NCBI RefSeq assembly: GCF_003611465.1
Contig: NZ_RAXV01000033.1
Span: forward strand, 1 to 44,831
Direction of reading: 5' to 3'
Length of the DNA: 44,831 nt
Origin: Acinetobacter tianfuensis
Lineage (GTDB): Bacteria; Pseudomonadota; Gammaproteobacteria; Pseudomonadales; Moraxellaceae
Under the pieces are notes generated by a model. It had not been told where the DNA came from, did not search any database, and was given only the letters and a program-made list of their open reading frames with translations. The position numbers were made by a program, and so were the translations under genes. Numbering within the stretch: the stretch's first letter is position 1; every line of letters starts with the position of its first letter. Positions 44,760-44,831 of this stretch are shown here, one piece after another.

Positions 44760-44831
44760 GATCTTTATATACCTTGTGTAAAGCTTTTGTAGGCTTATGC
44801 ATCATTTACTTTTTTTAGCTCAGAATCACGC

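Noticed and set aside
1..44831. tRNA, rRNA or riboswitch genes
   Set aside because: No cloverleaf with a TTCGA-type loop, rRNA-like stretch or recognisable riboswitch core was found by eye, though weak ones could be missed without a covariance search.

Overview
The window looks like chromosome of an Acinetobacter species. The evidence is the BfmR/BfmS two-component pair with near-textbook Acinetobacter BfmR sequence, a nuo operon with fused nuoCD, moderate-to-low GC, and many hairpin terminators with AAAAAGCC...GGCTTTTT stems. Most of it is core genome. No rRNA, tRNA, insertion sequence or CRISPR array was found. The species cannot be fixed from the sequence alone.

Layout. (1) 1-320 is the end of an accessory segment: a truncated small membrane protein gene, a terminator, and three 19-bp direct repeats. 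It stops 18 bp from the nrdB stop codon and looks like the end of a Tn7/Tn5053-type transposon. (2) 331-5216, minus strand: class Ia ribonucleotide reductase, with nrdA (two ATP-cone regions), two very small genes, then nrdB. The nrdA upstream region carries two NrdR-box-like sites 32 bp apart and a perfect DnaA box. (3) 5814-8232: the envelope/biofilm regulator pair bfmR-bfmS behind a palindromic promoter candidate. (4) 8323-8679: one conserved-looking unknown gene on the minus strand. (5) 9265-24359: the complete complex I operon nuoA-B-CD-E-F-G-H-I-J-K-L-M-N, ending at a strong terminator. (6) 24485-28102: upp, two cold-shock-domain genes (one fused to a membrane helix and an Excalibur domain), and a divergent LysR regulator/ferredoxin-NADP reductase pair resembling finR-fpr. 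(7) 28193-32494: an unknown gene, then the ethanolamine utilisation set eat-eutB-eutC without microcompartment genes. (8) 32627-35328: a channel-like protein made of about five internal repeats, flanked by three small genes of 49-53 codons. (9) 35403-39650: a YhiN/HI0933 flavoprotein, a TetR gene followed by an ACC-deaminase/D-cysteine-desulfhydrase-type PLP enzyme, a small lipoprotein and a LysE-type exporter. (10) 39681-41530: an AT-rich accessory pocket with a large helical protein gene broken by an apparent one-base frameshift and a tiny Asn-rich gene. (11) 41680-44708: metG, and divergently a protein ending in an RxxxxH motif of HEPN-RNase type.

How the genes work together. NrdAB supplies dNTPs and appears tied to dNTP status (NrdR, ATP-cones) and to replication initiation (DnaA box). 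NuoA-N couples NADH oxidation to ubiquinone reduction and proton pumping. Fpr with its LysR neighbour probably handles ferredoxin/flavodoxin redox balance. Eat/EutBC imports ethanolamine and splits it to acetaldehyde and ammonia.

The best candidates for something not yet described are the transposon-like end parked beside nrdB, the broken large gene in the AT-rich pocket, the HEPN-like gene next to metG, and the cold-shock/Excalibur membrane fusion. All function calls were made by reading the sequence, without database searches.
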